A DNA stretch of 64,000 bases from Cristatella mucedo (Eukaryota > Bryozoa > Phylactolaemata > Cristatellidae). Positions 38,118 through 60,762 of the stretch are shown here, piece after piece. How positions within the stretch are numbered: position 1 is the stretch's first letter; each line of letters begins with the position of its first letter. Location of the stretch: assembly GCA_009760855.2 (NCBI GenBank), contig WPIO01000068.1:959001-1023000 (forward strand). The letters are read 5' to 3'. Below the pieces are notes generated by a model. It had not been told where the DNA came from and did not search any database. It saw nothing but the letters and a program-made list of their open reading frames with translations. Position numbers and translations under genes: made by a program.

Positions 38118-38123
38118 AATAAA
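38118..38123 (+). terminator. Candidate RRP15 poly(A) signal
   Basis: AATAAA lies about 200 nt after the RRP15 stop and is followed by a GT-rich stretch (GTGAGCAGCGTAGCGTGC). A second AATAAA is at 38511-38516. Either could end the transcript. Confidence 0.45.
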
Positions 38124-38621
38124 GTGAGCAGCGTAGCGTGCTTCGTGAGTTATTGCCAATTTTGTCAGTAAGGTGGTACAGTGCTGGCCTCTTCGGCTAG
38201 CTTGATAACAACGCCTACCTGATGAGACTTTACTATACGATGCACTGCTTGGGGTTCCGTGAAGACTACTGCTATATTGGCTCACCCTGTTTGCCACATG
38301 CAGACTTTGCCATCGCAGACCGGCTGTGATAGCCGAAGTTGGTGTGCAAATGCCGCAGCAGTTCAATGTGTTTCTTCCCATGAACACTCCAAGGGTAGTG
38401 CTTTACATCCAGATGCAGTTTTGCGTGAGTTTGAAGTCGGCGTTGGCTCCTATGTGACCGGGTCGGTGCCGACTGCTCGTTACTCCGTTTGTCGGTTAGA
38501 TGTCTTGAAAAATAAATACATCAAGAATGCCACGGCTTCTAAGCTGCACTCACAACACAATAGCAATGTGAAACCCGGCAGCCATAACATCCTTGTCAGT
38601 TTTAGGTCATTTCTTTGCAAT

Positions 38622-38755
38622 GTAATTGATTTTAATAGCGCCCCAAGAAAACTTAGCCTCTATGCAGGTGCTTCAAACATGCCTCGGGGCTCGAGTCTAC
38701 GACCTCAGCCAGACCTGAGGCCAGCACTTTAATAGCTGTACCAAACCAGCTCGGC
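38622..38755 (-). mobile_element. SINE-B copy between RRP15 and FOS
   Basis: Reverse strand: GGTTTGGTACAGCTATTAAA (A-box side), GGTCGTAGACTCGAGCCCC (B-box side) and the LINE-like tail. Confidence 0.75.
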
Positions 38756-38814
38756 GATTAGCCACTCAAACTCGACATCAGACTGCTTCATTATTAATTT
38801 CGTAACTGATCAAG

Positions 38815-38920
38815 CAGGTAAAACAATAATAACACACTTGATGTAGCACCCTCAGAGAACTCAATCTCTTTCTAGGTGCTTGACATTTACTGCAAAGGAA
38901 ACATGGTCGAATAATGAGAC
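38815..38920 (-). mobile_element. LINE-A extreme 3' end upstream of FOS
   Basis: Reverse strand reads CACCTAGAAAGAGATTGAG, then GAGGGTGCTACATCAAGTGT and TTATTATTG. Confidence 0.75.
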
Positions 38921-39601
38921 CCTTCACTCGGCAGCAGCCACCACGAAACGCATAGTATAAATGGGGTGGGGATCTGTATAATGACTAATAATATCTAAAG
39001 GAAACAGGCCATCTCATATTATTTCGCAATGAAGCAACTTCATCCATGCAACAAGCGTCGATCTCGGAAGCTCAGCAAACAACTACCGATCTGCAACCGA
39101 GGTCACCATTTTGGGAGGGGGGGTAATCTACCGGATGTATTGCAGGGCTAGAGGTTAACGGAAGTAGGTCATTCTTACGTCGTTAAAAGGTACGGCGATG
39201 AAGCTTTGTCAGGGTAATACAGCTGTGCTTGAGATATCGGTTTGTCGTTCGCTCTATGTGGAGCATGTTAGCAGCGAGCCCTTATCGGCACGTTGCGGAC
39301 ATGATGCCGTACCAGCCGGTTTGTGGCGGCGCTCTGCTGTGGCCTCGCCCTTGAGTGTCTCGTTGTAGACTACAGCTTCCTATTGCCTTGTCCGTTGAGC
39401 GTACTTGCCCGGCGGTATCGTTTAGGCTTGCTATCCCACGACCTATGTGCTTGCATACGCCGTGCACTTGAATGTAGACGTGCCTCGCCACTGCGTCCGC
39501 ATTCAGTTTATACTGTACTGCAGCTTCAGGGACGGAGCGCTATTAACGCCAGTGCCGAGGCGTCCGTGTTTCCCGTGCCTCAGAGACTCTGTGGCTTTCC
39601 A
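38921..39601 (+). promoter_or_regulatory. FOS upstream/5' UTR region
   Basis: Contains a TATA-like TATAAATGGGG at 38957 and CRE-like half sites such as TTACGTCG near 39176. The 300 bp next to the ATG is CpG-richer than the flanks. No serum-response CArG box was found. The positions are suggestive only. Confidence 0.3.
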
Positions 39602-51216
<11,615 letters not shown>

Positions 51217-52815
51217 GGCAGACCGTGAAGGAGATGGCACGTGACCCAGACATATCACGTCTGCCGATCGGTGTTCCTTGAGAGCAGGAGTGCCTGCCGA
51301 CAACAGCCTGAGTTGCGTTTTGGGACCGCCGGCCATGGATCGCGGGCGTTCGGCACGTGCTGCATCTTGCCTGCTGCTGGGCGACAGCACTGGCTCTTGG
51401 CTTCCTAATTGGGTGCTGGTCCACCTGCCGACGGTTTCCTCTTTTATTCGGTACATTTTTTCTACTCGCTCCCTTGCTGCAGTATGGCACTATTTATTTT
51501 TTGTTGTCCTTTTCGGAATATCTCTGGCGCTGCTGCTGATTTAGTGTGGCTGCCACGTTAGATTTTTGTACGAGTTGTGTCCTAGATGCATGATCGTCTA
51601 AGTCTCTGTAACTGCGAGCAGCAGCATTGGGCCTGTGTGATAGCAGCTCTCTGTCTTCTTGGCTGTCCGTGAGCGCCGGGAACACTTGCGTAGGAGGCCT
51701 AGCGACGGTTGTCGGTATGCCGACCGGCCTGCATTCAGCTGCGTTTTTATTTCTTCAATCGCCGTCTCCAGCTGTGCTCGGTTTTTCGAGGGTATTTGCT
51801 TATCGAGAGCCAGCAGTGCATAAGAGATACTATCGCGACTGTTAGGTCGAGTGGTACTGCTGCTGTGCTGATGGGAGGGAAGAGCTGTCCTTGTCACGAG
51901 CTAGTCATTTGTTTATTGGAGATCCTGCTGGCTGAGGATATGCACCCCACCTTTTTTCTTAGGCTGCCATCGCAGTTCGGCAGCTGAGGAGGCAATCGAC
52001 TGGATCCAAGCTGATTGCAGGTGCATGCTGTGTCAGACTCTAGCCAGTTATTCGGTCGAAAGCCTCGACCTGCTGCCGATGTCCTGTTTCATCTGCTGTC
52101 AGAGAGGCTGTGTGTCTGATATGTGCTGTATATTGGTGATACAATGAACGCTTTTCTTGGTGGAGGATACACTTGTTTAGCCTATTAAGTAGCACACCGG
52201 CCGCATAATTCGCAGCGTTGGTGCAGCCATCGGCTTTAACTATGTAGAGAACCCTAAACGTTTGTGGGACGTGGAATTCAATTCAAATTGGCAGCTCAGA
52301 GTGGCATTGAAGTGCACAGCACATCCTGCTTGGACTGGGAGTTTTGAAATGCATGACGGAATTATACAACGGGCTTGACGCTTTGCTGTCGGCTCGAGTT
52401 TTGGAATAGCAAGTTAGGCACATTAGAATGTCTTTATTAATGCACGGCTTGGACTAGAGTACATTTCCGTGGGTCTTTTCAAATGAAATCCCGTCGGCCC
52501 TCTACCCGACTCGTCTTGAAACACAGACCAGTGAGTCTTAACATGTGCCCAAGTCACTGGTAGCTACGAAACCTAATAGAGCAGGGAAAGCCGGTCGGTC
52601 GGCTGAGGTGGGATCTAAAGCCTGTGCCCGGTTCTCCGCCGGCCCGTCGCAGCGTCAGCGTACGACCAGCGTAGCCTACACGTTGGGGCCCGAAAGATGG
52701 TGAACTGTGCCTGAGTAGGACGAAGCCAAAGGAAACTCTGGTAGAAGTTCGTAGCGGTTCTGATGTCCAAATCGACCGTCAAACTTAGGTGTAGAGGCTA
52801 AAGACTAATCGAACC
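51217..52815. other. FOS 3' UTR and intergenic sequence
   Basis: No canonical AATAAA close to the stop was found, so the transcript end is not placed. No coding similarity is seen. Confidence 0.4.
51491..51500 (+). promoter_or_regulatory. Possible AU-rich element in FOS 3' UTR
   Basis: TATTTATTTT followed by more T lies about 275 nt after the FOS stop. Fos mRNAs typically carry ATTTA-type instability elements. One pentamer alone is weak evidence. Confidence 0.25.
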
Positions 52816-52823
52816 GTCTAGTA

Positions 52824-53007
52824 TAGTGGTTCTCAACTTTCCTAATGCCGAAACCCTTTAATACAGTTCATGTTGTGGCGACCCCAACCATAAAGTTAGT
52901 TTGTGCGAAATGTGGAAATTCGTGTTTTCCTAATGTCTGAGGTGACCCCTGTGAAAGGGTCGTTCGACCCCCAAAGAAATCGCGGCCCACAGGTTTTAGA
53001 ACCACTG
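52824..53007. mobile_element. SPIN/URR1-like hAT miniature transposon with 8-bp TSD
   Basis: The 184-bp element starts TAGTGGTTCTCAACTTTCC and ends TTTTAGAACCACTG, imperfect terminal inverted repeats of hAT type. Perfect 8-bp duplications GTCTAGTA flank it at 52816-52823 and 53008-53015. Both ends, including TTAATACAGTT, GTTGTGGCGACCCC and CCCTGTGAAAGGGTCGTTCG, closely match the SPIN/URR1 hAT-Charlie family as I remember it. It has no coding capacity, so it is a non-autonomous internal-deletion derivative. Confidence 0.85.
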
Positions 53008-53739
53008 GTCTAGTAGCTGGTCTCCCCCGAAGTTTCCCAGGAGTTTCCCAGCTTTCGCTCAACTCTGCTGCTGTTGTATCTGGCAAAGCGATTATTAGAG
53101 GCCTTTGGGCCGATGCCGCCTCAACCTATTCTCAGACTTTAAATGGGTAAGAAGCTCCGGTCGGAGCGGTGCAAGGAGAGCATGTGCGAAGTGGGCCACT
53201 TGGTAAGCAGAACGTGCCGTGTGGGCTATTTGGTAAGCCGAACTGGCGCTGTGGGATGAACAAAACGTCTGGTTAAGGTCCCTAACAAAGAAGCTCATCA
53301 GATACCACAAAAGATGTTGGTTGCTACAGACAGCAGGGCGAGTGCGTGACTAATCTCTAGAGGAGATGCAGTGGTTGCATCGTCGTCGGCTGCTCGTGAG
53401 TTGCTCATACTTCATCGACGGTCACCTGACATTTCATACAAAAGACCGCCTCCACAGCCAGACATCGCGTTGGTATTTAGGGCACGGCTGTAAAAAAGGT
53501 CAGGCTGCGTCATATGCACTAAAAACCGCACTCGCTTTGCATGTAGAAAATTGAACCGCATAACACTTGCTAACTCGTCGTGGTGTGGTTGATTTCGATC
53601 GACAGACGCCTCTCGAAGGCACACACCCCTCAAGACGAGCACACAAGTACACACAAATATACATATGCAGAATTTCGTACACTGACTTCACTCATTTTCT
53701 CCTGCGACATTTCATGCTTTCTTTCTTTCTTTCCACCTC

Positions 53740-55385
53740 ACTACAAGGGTCGCACACTCGATCAAATTGTCTTCCACAATTGTATGTTATCGTCCCCTAA
53801 TAATACAAAATTCTGCATATCTGACCACACGCTGATCTCATTCAGTGTGCAGTTTGTGCCCTCCTTCTCATTCAGAATCATGTTTAAATCGCTAAACCTA
53901 AAGAACCGGTACAACGATGCTGATCGCACGAAAGTATTTTCGCACCTACTGCTCAATCCTACTTCCGACCTGTCGTCATTGGTAGAATGCTATAGCACGA
54001 CAGTAGCTGACATGCTTGCCGAACACTTTGACTAAGCACACTGTGTGCTCCGGACCAGATGTCCTTTGGTTTACCGCAGACATGAGACTAGTCGGTTAAC
54101 TAACTGCAAGTTTATGAGATGGCATACAGAAGATCAGAATTGACTCTGTCGACAGGCACAATCGATGCTAGCAAAGGCCGATTCTACCTTCTATAAAAAA
54201 TATTGTCGGATTACAGGTGGGAAAATGCTTTTGTACATTATCAATCATCTCCTTTACTGCTCGCTCCCATGTCAGCTTCTTACCCAGCGATCCTTGTGGT
54301 GATCTAGCTGATCGCTTCCCTAGCTTTTTGTCAACAAGATTGACAAGGTCAGGGAGTCTCCCTTTCTGCAACTCCCTTGCTGCATGTATTACTGACATGT
54401 ACACTTGGATGGCAGCCGACTTCCTTATATTCAATGCGATAAAACAAACCTAACTTGAAACTTTTGAAAAAATATTTCTCAAATTGGGCTCTGCCAGCAT
54501 ATATCTTCTGTAGCATCTGCACAAAATGTGGATGTCCTTTTCCACAGTACCTTCACCAAACTACCACAGCAGCGCCACAGGCAAGATGCCTACATTCAGC
54601 TACCTAATATTATGAAAATTTGTTCCTGGTTAGACAGGGACACCATATCCAAGTTGGTCAATTCATTTGTAAAAATCTAGCCTTGACTCATTACTAATTA
54701 CTCTCAGGTCTTCCGGCCTGTGGACTAAGGCGCTTATAGTTATAAATGAATTATACAGTTGGTGGAAAACTCTGCAGCCAGCCAGGCTTTTCTCTTATGA
54801 GTGTCGCAGTTGCCACGCCACACAGTAGCTCACTGTTAAACCTCAGAGGCTCAGCCACGTGCCTCCTCTGCTGAAGGAGCAGCGATGGCTTCCGGTTGAT
54901 CAACCGGATGCAGAACTAATTTTTACTCTGACATACAAGGCCCGCCATGGCTTGTCTCCTTCATAGCTAGCTAAACTGCTGCACTAGTTTCTCCTCTTCG
55001 TGCCCTCAGGTCCTGTATGGACAATAGATTAGCTGCCCCGTTCCTCTGTTTAAAAGATCGTCGGGGACAGATGTTTTTACTCCCCAGATCATAGATTGGG
55101 AAACTCACTCCTACAATGCATACACATGACATCTACTCTTCTGCTGGCGACTGTGGCACGTCCTTTCCAGCCGTCCCTCACTGCTACTTCGATGATACTC
55201 GCTGCCTCAACTGTTCTTCTGACTCAGGTATGCCTCTCACTTTCTCTCATTGCATAAGATGAAGTCTGTTGGCTACCGTACGCTCACCAGCAGCCGCACA
55301 GGTTGAGAGAACCCTATAAAAACTCTCCCGCATAACACTCAGGTAGTCCTTGTGGCTTTGTGGAGGTACAGACGGAGATACGTGA
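53740..55385 (+). mobile_element. LINE-B, longer internally deleted copy
   Basis: It begins with GRTLDQIVFHNCMLSSPNN and FCISDHTLISFSV, the end of the endonuclease domain. It continues with the linker text DLSSLVECYSTTVADML and ends with the LINE-B 3' region (GGCTACCGTACGCTCACCAG onward). Most of the reverse transcriptase is missing. Confidence 0.72.
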
Positions 55386-55925
55386 AATTATCTGCACTGT
55401 CTCCCCATCAAGCAGTGCATCGACTTTAAGCTTGTGTCACTCACGTTGGGTGGTTTCAAAGTATAAGGCCTGAGAGCCTTCCACTCTATTTATGGACTGA
55501 GAGCTTCTGCTTGCATGCGTTGCTAACATTTTTTTTCAACAAACTCTAATTTCTCATGGCACACTTGCAATCGAGCACAAGCCTCGTCAAAGCCTGTGGG
55601 GAGGTGGCGATGGGTCAAAGGGGTCATCAGCTCTTAAATGTTTGTGTAGCCGATCAGGGATGGGCACTGAAAACGATCCCCTTTCCGACCCGACCGGGCA
55701 AGCAGAACTGGCCTACCCGTGCGTCTAAAAGCGTCAGCAAGCGGATGCATTTCTGACGTATGGACATTACTTCTAAATGTTCCACGAGGGACCTGACTTG
55801 CGTGCGAACGAAAACGAGGCGCTGAAATAGACTGCTTAGTGAGAGAAAAGGTGCGAGCTGACCGAGCTGCCCAAAAAGTCTTTTAGTACGATCCAATGCT
55901 ATTAGCGTAGCAAAATTAGTGGTCG
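55386..55925. other. Intergenic, nothing recognised
   Basis: A 66-codon open frame at 55556 has no recognisable motif. Confidence 0.35.
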
Positions 55926-55926
55926 C

Positions 55927-55929
<3 letters not shown>

Positions 55930-55994
<65 letters not shown>
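55930..55994. repeat. (TA)n microsatellite
   Basis: About 65 bp of TA directly next to the 3' end of a SINE-B. Confidence 0.97.
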
Positions 55995-55997
<3 letters not shown>

Positions 55998-56135
55998 CAT
56001 TTGTATACCACTCAAAGAAAACTTAATCTTTGTTCAGGCGCTTCACGTATACCGCAGGGGTCGAGACCACGACCTCTGACATCAAACACATTCGCCTAGA
56101 CCACGGTCATTAAGGGCGAGCACCTTAACCACTGG
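55993..56135 (-). mobile_element. SINE-B copy
   Basis: Reverse strand: GCGGCCCAGTGGTTAAGGTG (A box), GGTCGTGGTCTCGACCCC (B box), then GCGCCTGAACAAAGATTAAG. Confidence 0.82.
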
Positions 56136-56335
56136 GCCGCATGCTTGCAGGTAAGAGCGGCTCATTGTAGTTCAGCTGCCTTTGTCTTTTTTTTATAGTA
56201 CTACACTCATCTAGTGTTTTCTCATGTTTGGGATCGGCTCATTAAGCCTATAGCTATTTTGTGCTGAAAAACGAGAAAACATGGGCCAGTGCGCTAGCAT
56301 TGCAGCCTCGGAGGCAGCGGCGGCCGCGGCGGGAA

Positions 56336-56434
<99 letters not shown>

Positions 56435-56604
56435 CGAGAGAGAGGAGAGAGAGACGAGAGGACGACAGCGAGAGACAGACAGACAGAGCAAGAGATTAAA
56501 AAGAGAGACAGAGACAGAGAGACTGAGGGAGAGGGAGAGAAAGACAGGGAGAAAGAGAGGGGAGAGACACAGAGGGAAAGAGAGACAGAGAGAGATAGAG
56601 CGAT

Positions 56605-56669
<65 letters not shown>

Positions 56670-56957
56670 GAGAGTGAGGGACAGTGAGAGACAGCGATAT
56701 AATGAGAAAGAGAGAGAGAGAGAGAGAGAGATAGACAGATAGAAACAGAGAGATACAGAGATGGAGAGATATAGTGACAGGGTAGATATATATATATATA
56801 TATATAATGTCTCAGAGAGGGAGAGATACAACGACAGACTGAGACAGAGATACAACGACAGACTGAGACAGTGATAGGGAAAGAGAGAGGGAGAGAGAGA
56901 GAAAGCGACAGAGAGAGAGAGAGACAGAGAGGGAGAGAGAGAGAGAGAGAGAGAGTA
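56336..56957. repeat. Very long (GA)n-rich satellite-like tract
   Basis: About 620 bp of GA with CAGA, GATA and GGGA interruptions and a short TA run near 56788. It ends at a poly-G run (56972-56985) at the edge of a CpG-rich block. Confidence 0.97.
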
Positions 56958-56985
56958 CGCCAGGCAGGAGGCGGGGGGGGGGGGG

Positions 56986-57930
56986 TGGTGGGGGATAGCC
57001 GACGATCGAAGCGCCTCCGGTCGCTCGCTCGATTTAAAATGCAAGAAGTGAATGGGCCGGCTTGTGAGTTCTTGCCCCGGGCTGGGCTTTAGTCCGGCGC
57101 GTCTTCTTCTTTCATCTTCGGACTTCGGAGCGCTCCAGCGGGCTCGCTGGTGCAGTCGAAGTCGAGTAGCTTCGGCTCGAGACGTAAGTCGGATACCGAA
57201 CAACTCGCAGGGGAGGGGAGTTTGTGGACGAGCGATTTACGAACAGAGACGGAGCGCCACGAAGTTTATAGCCGCTACGGCATCAGCTGCAGCAGAAGAG
57301 CCAGGAGAGGGGGCGGGGCGGCGGCGGCTGAGATGTCAGTACTTCCCGCGCGCGTCCTCAGGCGGCGCACTTCGTGCAGTCTCGCTCGCTCGCAGGTCAG
57401 GGCGCGACCTTAGGATGCTTTGAGACCTTTGCCGCCTCACCTCATTTGGGCGCTCTCACGCCGGAGCGAGGCGAAAGGGCACGGGCGGACCGCTCGCACT
57501 AGCAGCTGCAGCCAATCGACGCGCGGTGAAAGACCGGGCGAGCCTCCAGCGGCGCGCGAGTCGAGGCCGGGCGTGGCGGATCGCAGAGATTTGTCTAATT
57601 AGTCTTCCGACGCAAAGTGGCGTGAATGCCGATCGGAGAGCGAGTTGCTCGGTCTGGCTGTTCGTACGCTGTGCGGCTACCCGAGTCGCCTGAGTGACTT
57701 GGCCGAGTTACCTACCCGACCGACGTTCGGCGACGGAAGCGATACGAAATGCGGCTGTCCGAGATAGTGCAGCTAGTCGAGCCGAAGGTTCTAGAAGCAG
57801 CGGACGCCAGCCGAGTTCGTGGTGGTTCTACCCGTCGTGTAGCGACCCTCGAGCCTAGTTTAGACGGCGAGTCTTGCTTCCTAACTGCTTCCTACCTACT
57901 CGAGCGGCTTTTGGGGAGCATGACCGTAAG
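56986..57930. promoter_or_regulatory. CpG-rich block, possible promoter of a downstream gene
   Basis: CG dinucleotides are much denser by eye than anywhere nearby. A strong donor AGAC|GTAAGT is at 57184, consistent with a first non-coding exon on the + strand. No counts were computed. Confidence 0.45.
57749..57925 (+). CDS. Candidate first coding exon of an unidentified gene
   Basis: ATG in the context GAAATGCGG opens 59 codons, starting MRLSEIVQLVEPKVLEAADA and ending YLLERLLGSMT, before a donor ACC|GTAAGC in phase 0. The sequence sits in the CpG-rich block and is not low-complexity. I do not recognise the family, and no following exon was found in the window. Confidence 0.35.
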
Positions 57931-58385
57931 CTAGCACGCGAAAAAATGTCCACCACTGCACAAGCTTGTCCAAGCTCGTGTCAATTGTGTTGGCTTAAGC
58001 TCGCCCGTATTACGACATCGTGTTTAGGCCCGGAATCCCACTCTGTCTGCCATTTTACTGCTACAGTATCCTTTCAGGGGTGCGGCAGCGAATTATAAAT
58101 CCAACTTCAGGTACATTGAAGTAGACTGAATATGGAAGGCAAAGGTTGTACGTTCGTATTCTGCTTGAGGTGAGCATAATTTTACTTTCATATCGGTCCT
58201 ACACGTTTGAAAAGATATTTTTCTTACACCCCAGGCCCTTTAGACTACTTGAAACAGTATCTGTCTCCGGCCATGGCTTCACAAACCAGAAGACCACACG
58301 CTTGCTAGGTGGAGAGTTTTCTAAAGCACAGGCAAAGCCTATGCAGTCTGCTTTCGGCCTGCTAACTAGCTAACCTGCTAACTAG

Positions 58386-58420
58386 CTTTTATCTGTTAGC
58401 TAACTGCTAACAGATAAAAG
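58386..58420. repeat. Perfect 15-bp inverted repeat, 5-nt loop
   Basis: CTTTTATCTGTTAGC, then TAACT, then the exact reverse complement. It is preceded by a short CTAACTAGCT tandem. Confidence 0.95.
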
Positions 58421-58459
58421 CGATACGATGTAGCAGCTGCACCGGTGACCAAAGAAATA

Positions 58460-58598
58460 GCCGAGCAGCTGAAAAGCAGCTAAAGATGGCGGCTCCCATC
58501 AATCTGCTGGTGCAGATTAAAATTCCCAACTCTGACACACACACACGTCGGATCGAGGCCCGCCGCTGCCTGGCTGCTCGCCTCCTCGAATCGTTTCA
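58460..58598 (+). repeat. Arm 1 of an inverted duplicated segment
   Basis: Contains AAAGATGGCGGCTCCC and CTGGCTGCTCGCCTCCTCGA, and is cut off at a SINE-A insertion. The reverse complement of 59494-59650 matches it over most of its length. The frame from ATG 58485 reads MAAPINLLVQIKIPNSD. Confidence 0.82.
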
Positions 58599-58765
58599 GC
58601 TGATTTAACAGCCTCTTTTGTAATTAGTGACTGAAGAACCTTTACGACAATCATCGCCACTTGCAGCGGCGACAAATGATCACTCACCGGGGATTCGAAC
58701 TCACGACCTCGGGAGTGAGGTCATGAAAAGCAAGCGCCTTACCAAGTGTGCCATCGCGACTTACG
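58598..58765 (-). mobile_element. SINE-A copy
   Basis: Reverse strand: GTCGCGATGGCACACTTGG (A box), AGTTCGAATCCCC (B box) and the family tail. Confidence 0.87.
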
Positions 58766-59069
58766 GTTTCTGACGGACTTCGTCTCAGGCAAAAAAGAGA
58801 ACGTGAGAAGTATAAGTGAGTAAGGAGGTCGGTCGGTCAGTCAATGAAGTGAGTGAGTGTGATAGAATAAGCTGAAGGTCTGGAAAGAGGATGCGCCACG
58901 TTCGCCATAGCCACAGAAAAGGGGTCGTTGCTAATGCACTTTGTGAATTGAGTTTCGTAGTCAGCAGGGAACAAGCTGATTCAAAAATTGAACCGTTGGC
59001 CGTCTGGGCGAGGGGGTACAGTGCGCTTAGTCAGATGCAAACTCGTCAAGCATGCATACTAATGTCGTG

Positions 59070-59200
59070 TTGCATCATTGGTAGATTGCTACAACACGAC
59101 ACTAGCTGACATGATCGACGAGTTTGCACTTCTAGCTAAGCGAACTGTGTGCCCTCGCACAGACGGCCTTCGGTACTATATGTTTAGAAGATGGTTATAC
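59070..59200 (+). mobile_element. LINE linker-region fragment
   Basis: Reads SLVDCYNTTLADMIDEFALL, matching the texts at 53970 and, on the reverse strand, at 62940. Confidence 0.6.
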
Positions 59201-59202
59201 AG

Positions 59203-59385
59203 GTGAGCCGTGATGGCACACTAGGTAAGGTGGTTGCTTTCACGACCTCGATCCCGTGGTCGCGGGTTCGATTCCGGCGGCGGGCGATCCTTTATCGCCA
59301 CTGCAAGCGGTGGTGATAGCCTTAAAGGCTCTTCTGCCGCTATACAAAAAGAGGCTGTTTAATCAGCTAGCATTTATTTATTTAT
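59203..59385 (+). mobile_element. SINE-A copy
   Basis: GAGCCGTGATGGCACACTAGG (A box), GGTTCGATTCC (B box) and a complete body and tail ending ATTTATTTATTTAT. Confidence 0.92.
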
Positions 59386-59493
59386 TTTACCTCTGGTTAG
59401 ATCCCTCACAGCCCTCCAGCAGGTGATTGGACGGAGCAAGCTATTCATTGTCCTGAGAAGATGCCAGGTCGCCACGAGAAGGCTTCAACTAGT

Positions 59494-59650
59494 GAAACGA
59501 TTCGAGGAGGCGAGCAGCCAGGCAGCGGCCGGCCGCGACCCGCTGTGTGTGTGCGTGTGCGCGTGCGCGTGTCAGAGCAGGGAAATTTAATCTGCACCCG
59601 CCGATTCACGGGAGCCGCCATCTTTAGCTGCTCGTCTGCTGCTCGGCTAC
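59494..59650 (-). repeat. Arm 2 of an inverted duplicated segment
   Basis: On the reverse strand: AAAGATGGCGGCTCCC, then a CA/CG-rich stretch, then CTGGCTGCTCGCCTCCTCGA and ATCGTTTCA, the same order as arm 1. An open frame of 73 codons crosses it. Confidence 0.82.
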
Positions 59651-59689
59651 TAGCCGTCCGTCGCACTAGAATTGAAATCTGCTGGTAAT

Positions 59690-59960
59690 CTAGCCTTCAG
59701 CTCACATGCACCGAAAGTCTGGAACTCGCTTCCGGGTACGATCACTACCTGCAAAACGCAATGCTTCCTTTTTTAAAGTCTCGTCTTAAAAATTGAAATC
59801 CGTTCCGGTCAGCTTTCCCTACACTGTAGTGATTGTTTCTTTTTTTATCGGTGTGCTGCTTAAGTACCTGTGCCTGATTCGAAGCGATGAAAGAGGTCTT
59901 ACTAACCGGTGGCCTCGAGGGTACTCGTGTTTGCTTTGGCACGCTTGATACCGCGTGCAT
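59690..59960 (+). mobile_element. LINE-C 3' fragment
   Basis: ACCGAAAGTCTGGAACTCGC and AGAGGTCTTACTAACC match 47750-47950. Confidence 0.6.
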
Positions 59961-59984
59961 GGCGCTTACCTTTGCTCATTGATC

Positions 59985-60175
59985 AACGGCTCTCCTGACT
60001 GCGCTATGCTTCCCACTTTCTCTTTGTTGCGTAAAATGAAGTCTGTTGGCAACCGAATGTGTACCGAAAGTTACGTAGGCTGTGAGTGCGCTATACAAAA
60101 CTCTCCTGCGTATCACCCACATGGTTTTTATGGCTTTTTGGAGTCAAAGATGAAGATACATTACATTACATTACA
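59985..60175 (+). mobile_element. LINE-B extreme 3' end
   Basis: CTCCTGACTGCGCTATGCTT to ACATTACATTACA, as at 13160-13345. Confidence 0.8.
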
Positions 60176-60762
60176 ATACACTGATTCCCTTGCAACGAGT
60201 TGTAAACTGCTTTGATAGAGATTAGGTTATTTGACTTATGCTTAGTATTGCTATCGTTTTTTATTACTGTCGCTACCTATTGTGTCGTATTGTAATATAC
60301 GTTTGCTATAACAGTAAGACGTGCGCTTACTTACTGTATGCATTGGCTGGTTCAATACATGCAAGGGAGCTCGTTACGAAGCAGGTCTTATTAGTCGCCT
60401 GACTTTCCGTACCGCTACGGCACCGACACTAATAAGGCCTTAGGCCTGGCCATGCATTCGTTAGTCCTTAAGCGTGGATAGGTATTGAACATGATGACCA
60501 TCTATGAGAGCGGTGTTCAAAATGAAGCAATACAATGAATCATCAGGAAACAAAAAAGACTTAAGTCTAACTTAATGATTTTCCCAGTGGCACCTTAAAT
60601 TAGGGGAGGCAAGTAACTCATTCCTGCCATATGGTTTCCTATTAGGAGTCGGTTTCTGTCATCGTTTAGTTTATGGAAACTGGCTGACATCCAGAAGGCA
60701 ATGCATGTAAGGAATGGTTAGTTATCAAATACTCGGACGAACGGCGCTGCTCTACTGCAGGA

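Noticed and set aside
39323-39601. N-terminal extension of FOS upstream of 39602
   Set aside because: The frame is open but has no ATG and reads Cys/Leu-rich text unlike Fos. It is more likely 5' UTR.
38921-39601. Serum-response (CArG) element upstream of FOS
   Set aside because: No CC(A/T)6GG was found. Near matches lack the flanking G or C pairs.
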